Positions 1-9,424 of a stretch of 64,000 nt of DNA are shown piece by piece. Under the pieces are notes generated by a model. It was not told where the DNA came from. It was given only the letters and a program-made list of their open reading frames with translations, and did no database searches. Source of the DNA: Methylophilus sp. (GTDB lineage Bacteria; Pseudomonadota; Gammaproteobacteria; Burkholderiales; Methylophilaceae). Every line of letters begins with the position of its first letter. The stretch's first letter is position 1. The position numbers and the translations under genes are program-made. The stretch covers positions 41,731-105,730 of the forward strand of contig NZ_SSGF01000011.1 in assembly GCF_008015755.1 (NCBI RefSeq), written 5' to 3'.

Positions 1-638
1 AAGCCAGCCAGGCCTGACTGCCAGAATAAGACCACAATAGATAAGCCAAAGACGCCTAGCCATACCAGCATGCCTTTGGCTGCCACTGTTAAATGCGTTG
101 AAAAGCGGGTGATGACATTGGTTAAAGAGAATCCGATACCAGCAGATAAGGCCAGCCAGTCCGAGGTCGATTGCGGCCAAGGCCAGATCAGTTGACCGTC
201 AGTCAGCATTAAAACTGCACCCAGCAACGATAATGCAATCGCCAGCAACTGTGGTTTGTGCCAGGGCTCATGCAACCAGACTCTTGCCAGCAACAAGGTC
301 CATAGTGGTGATAGGTAAAATAGCAGCATGACGCGCATGACTTCGCCATCAATCACCGCCAGCACGTAGGCCAGGTTGGTCCAGCCAGCCACTAGGCTCA
401 GCCAATAGGCGGACGCTGGCACTTGCAGTACATACTTAAATCGCCGCCAGAACAGCACGCTGCCTATCAACAGCGCGAGGATATAGCTTAATAAGCTCGA
501 TTGCACGCCAGACAGGCCGATGTCATTGAGCAAACGGTAGGGATACCAGATCACGCCCCAGCATAATGCACCGTAAATCAATGCCACTGAGGCCGTATAT
601 TTTTGCCCAGAAGCTTTTTGTTTATGTGACAGGCTCAC
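1..638 (-). CDS. EamA/DMT-family transporter (truncated at the window edge)
   Basis: Hand translation from GTG at 638: VSLSHKQKASGQKYTASVALIYGALCWGVIWYPYRLLND...; hydrophobic helices and an ARVWLHEPWHKPQLLAIALSLLGAVLM segment typical of DMT transporters. Absent from the supplied ORF track. Confidence 0.75.
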   Translation of the reverse strand, partial: MSLSHKQKASGQKYTASVALIYGALCWGVIWYPYRLLNDIGLSGVQSSLLSYILALLIGSVLFWRRFKYVLQVPASAYWLSLVAGWTNLAYVLAVIDGEVMRVMLLFYLSPLWTLLLARVWLHEPWHKPQLLAIALSLLGAVLMLTDGQLIWPWPQSTSDWLALSAGIGFSLTNVITRFSTHLTVAAKGMLVWLGVFGLSIVVLFWQSGLAG

Positions 639-639
639 T

Positions 640-645
640 TATAAT
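640..645 (+). promoter_or_regulatory. Perfect TATAAT -10-like hexamer just upstream of dapC
   Basis: acTTATAATacacacctATG; only 8 nt separate the hexamer from the ATG at 654. Confidence 0.45.
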
Positions 646-653
646 ACACACCT

Positions 654-1844
654 ATGAATCCAAATTTAAATCTACTCCAGCCTTATCCGTTTCAACGCTT
701 GCGTGACTTGTTTCAGGGCCTGACGCCTAACCCGGCGTTTAACCATGTCAACTTGTCGATTGGTGAACCAAAACATGCGACGCCTGACATCATTCGCGAT
801 GCACTGGCAAGCAATCTAGCTGGATTGGCCAGCTATCCTACCACAATCGGCATCCCTGCCCTGCGTGAAGCGATCAATGCGTGGCTGCAACGCCGTTACC
901 AAATACCCGCACTCAATATTGATAAAGCGATTTTACCGGTCAATGGTAGCCGTGAAGCCCTGTTTGCCTTTGCGCAAGCGGTGATAGATACCAGTGTGGC
1001 GCGACAACCGGTGGTGATTTCGCCCAACCCGTTTTACCAGATTTACGAAGGCGCTGCTTTTTTGGCTGGTGCTCAGCCCTACTTTATCAACACCACGACA
1101 GACAATGACTTTAGTATGGATCTGACGCAGGTACCGGTAGATATTCTCAAGCGCACGCAATTGGTGTTTGTGTGCAGCCCGGGCAACCCTTCTGGCAAAG
1201 TCATGGATATTCAGGCTTGGAAAACATTGTTTGAATTATCAGATCAATATGGATTTGTGATCGCATCTGACGAATGTTACTCAGAAATCTATTTTAATGA
1301 AAATAACGCACCGGTTGGCGCATTGCAGGCCGCGCATCAACTCGGACGTGATTTTACGCGCATTGTGATGTTCAGCTCGCTTTCCAAACGCTCCAATGTC
1401 CCTGGTATGCGCTCTGGCTTTGTCGCAGGAGATGCCGATATCGTCGAAAAATTCGCCTTATACCGTACCTACCATGGGTGCGCCATGAACCCGGCAGTAC
1501 AGGCCGCCAGCGTCGTGGCCTGGAATGACGAAGCACATGTAAGACAAAATCGTGCCTTATATAGTGAAAAATTCAGCGCAGTCACACCGCTATTGCAGCA
1601 AGTCTGGCCACACACGCAATTGCCAGATGCGGCTTTTTATTTATGGATTAATACGCAACAAGACGATACCGTTGTTGCAAGTCAGCTATATCAGGAGCTA
1701 AACATTACAGTGTTGCCTGGCTCATTCCTGGCGCGTGAGGCGCATGGCGTCAACCCAGGTAAAGGCTTTATTCGCATGGCGCTGGTAGCTGCGACAGAAG
1801 AAACCATAGCCGCTGCGCAAAGAATCAAAGAGCACCTAAAGTAA
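654..1844 (+). CDS. dapC: Succinyldiaminopimelate transaminase (DapC-type aminotransferase)
   Basis: MNPNLNLLQPYPFQRLRDLFQGL start and PLP aminotransferase motifs (SPGNPSGKV, SSLSKRSNVPGMRSGF). Confidence 0.85.
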   Translation: MNPNLNLLQPYPFQRLRDLFQGLTPNPAFNHVNLSIGEPKHATPDIIRDALASNLAGLASYPTTIGIPALREAINAWLQRRYQIPALNIDKAILPVNGSREALFAFAQAVIDTSVARQPVVISPNPFYQIYEGAAFLAGAQPYFINTTTDNDFSMDLTQVPVDILKRTQLVFVCSPGNPSGKVMDIQAWKTLFELSDQYGFVIASDECYSEIYFNENNAPVGALQAAHQLGRDFTRIVMFSSLSKRSNVPGMRSGFVAGDADIVEKFALYRTYHGCAMNPAVQAASVVAWNDEAHVRQNRALYSEKFSAVTPLLQQVWPHTQLPDAAFYLWINTQQDDTVVASQLYQELNITVLPGSFLAREAHGVNPGKGFIRMALVAATEETIAAAQRIKEHLK

Positions 1845-1860
1845 ATCGTGCGTTAATAAC

Positions 1861-1897
1861 AAAAAAGCCGGTTGCAAATGCAAACCGGCTTTTTTAT
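1861..1897. terminator. Bidirectional intrinsic terminator between convergent dapC and the PEP-CTERM gene
   Basis: aaaaaaGCCGGTTgcaaatgcaAACCGGCtttttt. Confidence 0.85.
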
Positions 1898-1909
1898 GAC
1901 AAGCAAAAA

Positions 1910-2428
1910 TTAAGCAAATTTTCTGCGAGCGATCAAACCAATAATACCTAAGCCAACCAGCATTAAAGCATTACTTTCTGGCTCTGGTACTGGTACGGTG
2001 GTCTCGTACGCAGTAAAAGTCAATTTATTTGCCAGCGTAACATTAAATGCACCTGGGTTAAATTTGAAAACATAATCATTGCCTGCTGCCAGATCAATAA
2101 ACGTAAAAGTGGTTGTCGAACCTACTGTCAAAAACGGGATATTATACGATGAAATAAACGAATTTGAAGAATCATACAGACTGAATGTTGAACCAACGCC
2201 GATACCAAGCAGCGCTTTAAAATCAACAGTGACTGTAGAGTCAGAACTCAAATCGAATTTGTAAAGGTCTGGTAAAAAGAAAGCGCCAACTTGCAGTAAA
2301 GACTGATCAACCACCGGGCCATTGTTCAAATCACCCAAATCAGTAACGTTAGTGGTCGCAAACGCTTGATGTGAAAAACTGATGGCAGAAATTAATGCCA
2401 TAGATCCTAATACATTAGATACTTTCAT
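1910..2428 (-). CDS. PEP-CTERM sorting-domain protein, small secreted
   Basis: N-terminal signal peptide; C-terminus VPVPEPESNALMLVGLGIIGLIARRKFA (PEP motif, TM helix, basic tail). Confidence 0.9.
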   Translation of the reverse strand: MKVSNVLGSMALISAISFSHQAFATTNVTDLGDLNNGPVVDQSLLQVGAFFLPDLYKFDLSSDSTVTVDFKALLGIGVGSTFSLYDSSNSFISSYNIPFLTVGSTTTFTFIDLAAGNDYVFKFNPGAFNVTLANKLTFTAYETTVPVPEPESNALMLVGLGIIGLIARRKFA

Positions 2429-2483
2429 ACCTTCTCCTAGATTAAAAAATAATTAACAAAAAAACACTAAAACATAAACTAAA

Positions 2484-2996
2484 TCATACAGAACGAGGTT
2501 TACGCAATGAGATAAGACCCATGATAGTCAGGCCAAACATCAACATCGAACTCAAGTCAGGCTCCGGTACTGGAGTCGTCAGGTTCGTACTCAAGAAATA
2601 TTTCCCACCAAAAAAGCCATCAGCGGTGCCCGTAACTCTTAATTGATAAGAGTTACCAGCAGATAGTAGATAAGGACCGGTTAACAAAGTGTTGGACGCG
2701 TCGTATAGCCCAAATGTCAACGTTTCCTCAGCGAGGTGGTAGCCGGGCTCATTATAAGCAGTCGCTTGAAATGTGAATGGAAGTGTAAAGGTGATATCTG
2801 GATCAATATAGAGATCATAAATATCAGTAAAGTTAAAAGGCTCAGACGGCTCAGAAACACCAGCATCACGCTTGACCACTGCCAATACAGGAGTTTCACC
2901 ATAACTTAAAGTGACGTTAGTAGCTTGTGCATAACCGCTAAAAACAAATGCAGCAGCCGTGACAATTGATAATTTTTTTAACCAATGCATAAACAT
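2484..2996 (-). CDS. PEP-CTERM sorting-domain protein, small secreted
   Basis: Signal peptide; C-terminus TPVPEPDLSSMLMFGLTIMGLISLRKPRSV. Confidence 0.9.
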   Translation of the reverse strand: MFMHWLKKLSIVTAAAFVFSGYAQATNVTLSYGETPVLAVVKRDAGVSEPSEPFNFTDIYDLYIDPDITFTLPFTFQATAYNEPGYHLAEETLTFGLYDASNTLLTGPYLLSAGNSYQLRVTGTADGFFGGKYFLSTNLTTPVPEPDLSSMLMFGLTIMGLISLRKPRSV

Positions 2997-3094
2997 GGTA
3001 TTTCTCCTCGGTACAGTTAGGTATCAGCCATCTTATTATGACGTTGGGCTTTGTTATATAGCCCATATTGGCCAATCACTTTTTAATCTTAGTA

Positions 3095-3110
3095 AGCAAA
3101 AAGCAGACCA
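3095..3110 (-). promoter_or_regulatory. Candidate sigma-54 (-24/-12) promoter for the PEP-CTERM pair
   Basis: Minus strand TTGG TCTG CTTT TTGCT: GG-N10-GC spacing conserved; compare YTGGCACG-N4-TTGCW. Confidence 0.6.
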
Positions 3111-3184
3111 AAATTTTAAAAGCAAATAAGACTATGATTTCATTTGATTTTTTATGCGATAAACATTAAGACAGCGTGGTGATT

Positions 3185-3236
3185 TGTTTACTATGCACCA
3201 CTTTTTAGAACCAGATGTTTGCAATGCACCATTTTA
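3185..3236. promoter_or_regulatory. Pair of phased direct repeats, candidate enhancer (UAS)
   Basis: TGTTTACTATGCACCACTTTT (3185-3205) and TGTTTGCAATGCACCATTTTA (3216-3236): 17/21 identical, 31-bp period. Confidence 0.5.
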
Positions 3237-3330
3237 ATGCGCGTATTTTACAGCATCTTTGCAAAAGGTAACAAAGGAATTAGTCAGAAATATGACAAAA
3301 ATGTCGATATTGCTGATTAATCAAGCGCAT

Positions 3331-4761
3331 TTAAAGATACGCAAGTTGCTTTAATACCTTGTTAACCAATGCTTGAGATAGAGTGGCTGAGTCACTTTCA
3401 ACATAACAACGTAACTCCGGCGCATTTCCGGATGGGCGTAAATGAATAATGTGACCTGAAATGCACGTCACTCTGAGACCATCTGTTGTATCAACATCCC
3501 TAACCGTCTCATCTAGATTCAGAGCCTGTAGCATTGTCTGCGCTGAACTAGACCAGCTTTCAATCAACGCCTTACTTTTTTTCGTTGCAAAATTTTGCAA
3601 GCGATCACTGGCGGTATACCGTTGTGGTAAGACGGCCACCAAAGCTGAAAGTGGTTGATTTTGGCGTTTGGCTTGTGCTAACAAGCAGACCACAGGCAAT
3701 ACCGCATCGCGGGTCGGCAGTGGTGCCAATGTTGGGTAGGCCGGAACGCTTGATCCTAACAAGAAGCCACCGTTAGCTTCAAAACCAGCCACGCTGCTGG
3801 CGCCGTTTTTTTGCAACGTTTCCATGCCAGCAATCACATAAGGCGAGCCAATGCGTGTACGCATAACGTGCTTAAATGCACCACTGGCCTCGATCGCGGT
3901 ATTACAACTAACAGGCACCGCCAAATGCGTGATGTTAAGTGCTTGTGCAGTCAGCAGGCCAACAATATCCCCACGTAGCCACTGGCCTTTTTCATCGCTC
4001 ATCAAGGGCCGATCACCATCACCATCGGTTGAGATGATCGCATCTACTTGATACTCGCTGGCCCAGTCTAAGCCCTTTTGCATATCCTCTGCAGACACAG
4101 CCTCGGTATCAATCGGAACAAACGTATCCGAGCGTGCCAGGCAAATGACTTCTGCACCTAGCTCGGTGAATAATTGCGGCAACAAATCACGGCCAACGCT
4201 GGAGTGTTGATACACTGCCAGCTTCTGGCCTGCGAGTGCGCCCTCGCCCAGCAGGTCTTTATAGCGCTGCATATACGCATTTCTGGGCGCAGAATTTTCC
4301 GCAGGCAACGCTGACGATACCCCGGCAAATGCCTGCAACTCAGCGGCCAGCATCGCACTTTCGTCAGCCTTGCTGATCTCACCATCAGGCCGGTAGAACT
4401 TGAGGCCGTTGCGGTCAAACGGGATATGGCTGCCAGTGACCATGATGCCGGGTATCTGGCTGGTTTGTGCAAACAACGCCAGCGCTGGGGTTGGAATCGC
4501 CCCACAAAAAATCACCTCTAGGCCCAATTGTTTAAGCATGTTGGCACAAGCGTTAGCAATCTTGGGGCTACTAGGACGCAAGTCAATCGCAACGGCCACC
4601 TGCTTAAAGTTAAAAGACTGCTTGAGTGTCTGGATAAACGCTTGCGTGTACGCGGCACACACGTCATCGGTCATCGCGGTGACCAATCCCCTGGCACCAC
4701 TGGTGCCAAAACCCACGCCACTTTGCTGCATCACGTCTTGTAACATATTGGCATTGTGCAT
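3331..4761 (-). CDS. Phosphomannomutase/phosphoglucomutase (start revised to MHNANMLQDV..., just after the manC stop)
   Basis: GIMVTGSHIP active-site serine loop, STDGDGDRP metal loop, RPSGNAPELRCY phosphate-binding loop. Confidence 0.85.
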   Translation of the reverse strand: MHNANMLQDVMQQSGVGFGTSGARGLVTAMTDDVCAAYTQAFIQTLKQSFNFKQVAVAIDLRPSSPKIANACANMLKQLGLEVIFCGAIPTPALALFAQTSQIPGIMVTGSHIPFDRNGLKFYRPDGEISKADESAMLAAELQAFAGVSSALPAENSAPRNAYMQRYKDLLGEGALAGQKLAVYQHSSVGRDLLPQLFTELGAEVICLARSDTFVPIDTEAVSAEDMQKGLDWASEYQVDAIISTDGDGDRPLMSDEKGQWLRGDIVGLLTAQALNITHLAVPVSCNTAIEASGAFKHVMRTRIGSPYVIAGMETLQKNGASSVAGFEANGGFLLGSSVPAYPTLAPLPTRDAVLPVVCLLAQAKRQNQPLSALVAVLPQRYTASDRLQNFATKKSKALIESWSSSAQTMLQALNLDETVRDVDTTDGLRVTCISGHIIHLRPSGNAPELRCYVESDSATLSQALVNKVLKQLAYL

Positions 4762-4762
4762 C

Positions 4763-6184
4763 TTAGTTGCGGCCATAGGTGTCTTCGTAACGGACAATAT
4801 CATCCTCACCCAGATAGCTGCCAGATTGCACTTCAATTAAATGCAAAGGCAATTTACCTGGATTTTCCAGGCGATGCGTTGAACCGATCGGGATATAAGT
4901 CGATTCATTTTCAGTAAATAGTTTGGTCTCACCATCGACGGTAATCATGGCCGACCCACTGACCACCACCCAATGTTCAGCGCGGTGATGATGCATTTGT
5001 AGTGACAGTTTTTCACCAGGTTTCACCATAATGCGCTTGACCTGAAAGCGTTCGCCGACATCGATACCTTCATACCAGCCCCATGGGCGATAGACGCGCG
5101 GATGCACTTGATGCTCGGTACGGCCGCTCGCTTTGAGGTGGTCCACAATGTTTTTTACATCCTGCGCATAGTCTCGATGCGCGACCAGCACCGCATCCCC
5201 GGTTTCTACAATCAGTAAATCTTCCACACCCACTGCGGCGACAAATCGGTGCTCGGCACGGATCAGCGTGTTTTTAACATTTTTCAAAAACACATCACCA
5301 CGCGCAGCATTGCCTGCCTCATCATTTGGCTGCACGTCTTTTAATGCCGTCCATGAGCCGACATCATTCCAGCCCATACTTGCCGGGACAACCGCGGCAA
5401 GCTTGGTTTTTTCCATGACTGCATAGTCGATCGAGTCCGAAGGCGACTCGGCAAATGAAGCCTCATGCAGCCGTACAAAATCGAGATCTTTATAGCTTTG
5501 CTCAACCGCTTTAGTGACAGCATTCACCATGGCTGGCGCATATTGTTGCAACTCGGCCAGGAATAGCGCTGGTTTAAACAGAAACATCCCGCTATTCCAG
5601 TTGAAGTTACCGGCGTCCAGGTATTGTTGAGCGGTAACTGCATCTGGCTTTTCTACAAAACGCGCGACTTCAAAGCAACCATCCGCAGCGCTAAGGGGGC
5701 TGCCAGATTGAATATAACCATAACCAGTCTCTGGGTGGGTTGGCTTGATCCCAAAAGTCACCAGTTTGCCCTGCTCTGCTGCGACACTGGCGCGTCGTAC
5801 CGCAGCCTCAAAGGCCGCGACATCGCTAATCACATGGTCAGCCGGCAACACCAGCATTAATACATTTTTGTCTTTTAAAGCAATCGCTGCGGCAGCAATG
5901 GCTGGCGCCGTGTTACGTGCCACTGGCTCCAGCACAATCGCCTCAGGGTTAAGGCCAACCAGGCGCAACTGTTCTGCGACGAGAAAGCGATGGTCATTGC
6001 CACATACCACAATAGGCGCTTCAACATCTGCCCAGCTAGAAAGTCTGAGCAAGGTTTCCTGCAGCATGGTGTTTTCAGTGACCAGGGGCAACAACTGTTT
6101 GGGCAACACTGCGCGTGACAGTGGCCATAAGCGTGTACCAGAACCACCAGATAGAATCACTGGAACAATTTTCATCTTTATCAA
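4763..6184 (-). CDS. manC: Mannose-1-phosphate guanylyltransferase/mannose-6-phosphate isomerase
   Basis: ILSGGSGTRLWPLSR nucleotidyltransferase start and C-terminal cupin PWGWYEGIDVGERFQVKRIMVKPGEKLSLQMHHHRAEHW. Confidence 0.93.
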   Translation of the reverse strand: MIKMKIVPVILSGGSGTRLWPLSRAVLPKQLLPLVTENTMLQETLLRLSSWADVEAPIVVCGNDHRFLVAEQLRLVGLNPEAIVLEPVARNTAPAIAAAAIALKDKNVLMLVLPADHVISDVAAFEAAVRRASVAAEQGKLVTFGIKPTHPETGYGYIQSGSPLSAADGCFEVARFVEKPDAVTAQQYLDAGNFNWNSGMFLFKPALFLAELQQYAPAMVNAVTKAVEQSYKDLDFVRLHEASFAESPSDSIDYAVMEKTKLAAVVPASMGWNDVGSWTALKDVQPNDEAGNAARGDVFLKNVKNTLIRAEHRFVAAVGVEDLLIVETGDAVLVAHRDYAQDVKNIVDHLKASGRTEHQVHPRVYRPWGWYEGIDVGERFQVKRIMVKPGEKLSLQMHHHRAEHWVVVSGSAMITVDGETKLFTENESTYIPIGSTHRLENPGKLPLHLIEVQSGSYLGEDDIVRYEDTYGRN

Positions 6185-6208
6185 CCTTGTGCTTATATTT
6201 TGAATTCG

Positions 6209-7183
6209 TTAATTTAGCTGTTTGAGTTCCCACTGCCAGGCATGTGAGACGATGGTATCCAGAGCCGTGTATGTCGGTTGCCAAGCCAGTGTGCTTCTAG
6301 CACGCTTGGCATCAGCCACCAATCTCGCTGGGTCGCCTTCCCGTCTGGGGCCGTTAATTACGGTGACTTGCTTGCCTGACACTTTTTGTACGGCATCAAT
6401 GACTTCCTGCACAGAAAAACCGGAGCCATTGCCAAGATTAAAGCAGTCGCTGCTCCCGCCTTTGGTTAAATACTCCAAAGCCGCCAAGTGTGCAGAACAT
6501 AAATCCACAATATGAATATAGTCGCGAATACAAGTCCCATCGGGCGTATCGTAATCACGGCCAAATACCTGGATACTTTCGCGTCTGCCTGAGGCAGCTT
6601 GCAAAATCAGGGGGATTAAATGTGTCTCTGGATCATGGCGCTCACCCAATTGCCCTTCAGGGTCAGCCCCAGCTGCATTAAAGTAACGCAAGCAGACTGA
6701 GCGCAAATCGAACGCTTTACTATAATCAGCCAGCACCTGCTCAATCATCCATTTGGATCGACCATAAGGGTTCAGTGGCCGGTTGGGGTGCGCTTCATCA
6801 ATCGGCACATAGTCAGGCTCGCCAAACACCGCCGCGGTCGATGAAAATATAAACTTTTTCACATCATACTTGAGCATCACATCGAGCAGATTGAGCGTAT
6901 TGGTGACATTGTTCCGGTAGTAGATATCCGGCTTGCGTACCGACTCACCCACCTGAATATAAGAAGCAAAATGCATCACTGCCTCAGGCTGATGCTGTTC
7001 AAATACCTGATTCAGACACTCGGGATCAGCCAAATCGCCTTTAACAAAGGCGCCACCCAGCACCGCATCGCGGTGACCGCTAGATAAATTATCCAGCGTA
7101 ATCACCTCATGGCCTGCACCCAGCAACATTTTTACCATGTGTGAGCCAATATACCCTGCCCCACCTACAACCAACACTCGCAT
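6209..7183 (-). CDS. galE: UDP-glucose 4-epimerase
   Basis: VVGGAGYIGSHMVKMLL Rossmann motif; NPYGRSKWMIEQ; GTCIRDYIHIVDL. Confidence 0.93.
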   Translation of the reverse strand: MRVLVVGGAGYIGSHMVKMLLGAGHEVITLDNLSSGHRDAVLGGAFVKGDLADPECLNQVFEQHQPEAVMHFASYIQVGESVRKPDIYYRNNVTNTLNLLDVMLKYDVKKFIFSSTAAVFGEPDYVPIDEAHPNRPLNPYGRSKWMIEQVLADYSKAFDLRSVCLRYFNAAGADPEGQLGERHDPETHLIPLILQAASGRRESIQVFGRDYDTPDGTCIRDYIHIVDLCSAHLAALEYLTKGGSSDCFNLGNGSGFSVQEVIDAVQKVSGKQVTVINGPRREGDPARLVADAKRARSTLAWQPTYTALDTIVSHAWQWELKQLN

Positions 7184-7201
7184 AGCGTCTTCCAGAAAAG
7201 A

Positions 7202-8368
7202 TTAATCGCTGCCGAACAAGTCCCGTGTATAGACTTTGTCTACCACATCAGCCAACTCTTTGGCTTGTCTGTTGGCAATAATAACATCTGACATTTGTTT
7301 GAACTGATTGAGATCTTTAACCACTTTAGAGTTAAAAAACTCAGCTTCCTCCAGCACTGGCTCATACACCACCACTTCGATGCCCTTCCCTTTGATCCGC
7401 TTCATAATTCCCTGGATAGAGGATGCTCTGAAGTTATCTGACCCTGCCTTCATGATCAAACGATAAATACCTACGACCTTGGGTTTCTTTCTGATGATGC
7501 TATCTGCAACAAAGTCTTTACGGGTGGTATTGGCATCAACGATCGCATTAATCAGGTTTTGCGGCACTTGTGAGTAGTTGGCCAGCAACTGCTTGGTATC
7601 TTTAGGCAAACAGTAACCGCCGTAACCAAATGATGGATTGTTGTAATGATTGCCAATCCGTGGATCCATACAGACGCCTTCAATGATCTGACGCGTATTG
7701 AGGCCATGCGTCTCGGCGTAAGTGTCCAGCTCGTTAAAGTAAGCCACGCGCATGGCAAGATACGTGTTTGCAAACAGCTTGATTGCTTCAGCCTCAGAGC
7801 TATTAGTCAATAAAATAGCAGCATCTGGCTTCAGGCAGTTCTCTTTGAGCAGATTAGCAAATTTTTGCGCGCGCTCTGACACCTCGCCCACCACAATGCG
7901 TGATGGATACAGGTTATCGTAAAGGGCTTTGCCCTCACGCAAAAACTCAGGCGAGAACATCAGATTTTTGCAATTGAGTTCGGCGCGGATTTTTTCTGTG
8001 TAACCAACAGGAATAGTTGATTTAATGACCATCACCGCATCAGGGTTGATAGCCATCACATCTTTAATCACGGCTTCAACAGATTTCGTGTTGAAGTAAT
8101 TGGTTTCAGCGTCGTAGTCAGTCGGTGTTGCAATCACGACAAACTCAGCATTTTGATACGCCTCATTTTTGTCAGTGGTCGCTTTAAAATTCAACTGTTT
8201 ATTGGCTAAAAAATCTTCGATTTCGTGGTCAACAATCGGTGATTTTTTCTGATTGAGCAGTGCCACTTTTTCCGGCACGATATCTAGCGCGACCACTTCA
8301 TTTTTTTGAGCCAATAATACGGCCAATGACAATCCGACATATCCAGTACCAGCAATTGCAATCTTCAC
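7202..8368 (-). CDS. ugd: UDP-glucose 6-dehydrogenase
   Basis: [51 protein letters not shown] catalytic Cys. Confidence 0.9.
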   Translation of the reverse strand: MKIAIAGTGYVGLSLAVLLAQKNEVVALDIVPEKVALLNQKKSPIVDHEIEDFLANKQLNFKATTDKNEAYQNAEFVVIATPTDYDAETNYFNTKSVEAVIKDVMAINPDAVMVIKSTIPVGYTEKIRAELNCKNLMFSPEFLREGKALYDNLYPSRIVVGEVSERAQKFANLLKENCLKPDAAILLTNSSEAEAIKLFANTYLAMRVAYFNELDTYAETHGLNTRQIIEGVCMDPRIGNHYNNPSFGYGGYCLPKDTKQLLANYSQVPQNLINAIVDANTTRKDFVADSIIRKKPKVVGIYRLIMKAGSDNFRASSIQGIMKRIKGKGIEVVVYEPVLEEAEFFNSKVVKDLNQFKQMSDVIIANRQAKELADVVDKVYTRDLFGSD

Positions 8369-8413
8369 AGGGGCTCCTTCATATTTCTAAACTAAAATCT
8401 GTTGTGACGCCGA

Positions 8414-9175
8414 TTACTTTTTCAACCACTCGCGAATAAACAGCTTGGGGAAAGTTACAGCACCGACTAAATATCTTTTTACCAGCCGCTTGGGCTCTGA
8501 GCACATTCTGTGCAACCACTCCAGACCAAACTTGCGCATCCACATCGGCGCCCTTGGTTTGTTGCCAGCTAAAAAATCAATGGTTGCGCCCACACACAAT
8601 GCAACTTTAACGGGCAGTTTATCTGCATATTTATCGACCCAAATTTCCTGCTTGGGAGCACCCAGGCCTATCACCAGCAAATCCGCTTTTGCATCTGCAA
8701 CTGATTGGCAAATGCGATCACAGTAAGCACTGTCTTTTTCAAACCCAAAATCTGGGCTTAAAATCCCCACCACCTCTACCATCGGCCACTGCGCTTTAAT
8801 GTTCGCTGCAGCGACCTCGCCAACGCCAGGCATGGCACCTAGCAAGTACACTCTTAAAGGCAGATTTTTTTGCTGAAAACGCGTGAAAATATTGGGAACC
8901 AAATCACTTCCAGGCACGGTTTCAGGCAAGGCTTTCCCTAAAAGCCGGGAGGCTAATACAACTGGTTTCCCATCTGCCACTACCATAGACGCATGATCAT
9001 AGGCTTGTTTAAAAACAGCATTTTTTTCGAGTTGTACGACATGATCAACATTAGGGGTGACGACATATTTACAGTCATTGCCACCATATTGCAGCCATTC
9101 CTGTAACACATCAATTGCGCCATTCATTGAGAACTTGTGAATGGTGATTCCAAACATTTCTATGGTATTTGACAT
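8414..9175 (-). CDS. WecG/TagA/CpsF-family glycosyltransferase
   Basis: TPNVDHVVQLEKN, VADGKPVV, GLGAPKQEIWV motifs; start revised to MSNTIEMFG. Confidence 0.88.
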   Translation of the reverse strand: MSNTIEMFGITIHKFSMNGAIDVLQEWLQYGGNDCKYVVTPNVDHVVQLEKNAVFKQAYDHASMVVADGKPVVLASRLLGKALPETVPGSDLVPNIFTRFQQKNLPLRVYLLGAMPGVGEVAAANIKAQWPMVEVVGILSPDFGFEKDSAYCDRICQSVADAKADLLVIGLGAPKQEIWVDKYADKLPVKVALCVGATIDFLAGNKPRAPMWMRKFGLEWLHRMCSEPKRLVKRYLVGAVTFPKLFIREWLKK

Positions 9176-9219
9176 AAACAGCCTGAGACTCAACACGGTT
9201 AATTATGTTTGTGAACAAT

Positions 9220-9237
9220 TACGTAGGATTACGTAAA
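9220..9237. promoter_or_regulatory. Tandem ATTACGTA repeat, 10-bp period, in a divergent intergenic region
   Basis: caATTACGTAggATTACGTAaa; each copy contains palindromic TACGTA. Confidence 0.35.
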
Positions 9238-9424
9238 AATTTATGATTATTTTTTCAGTTGCAAGTGAATAAAAAAAGAACCTGTGTGATATGGTATAAC
9301 CCATTAGGATTATGCGATATAAGACATTTAACCTATTCCGAAAGCAGCGTCACTGCTTACACCTCATCTACAGTTTCAATAATAACGCTTATTTGTGAAT
9401 TTTTTTAAGTGATTTAACAAAAAT

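Noticed and set aside
4400-4840. 146-aa plus-strand ORF over the phosphomannomutase start
   Set aside because: Antisense shadow of a conserved enzyme, no domain.
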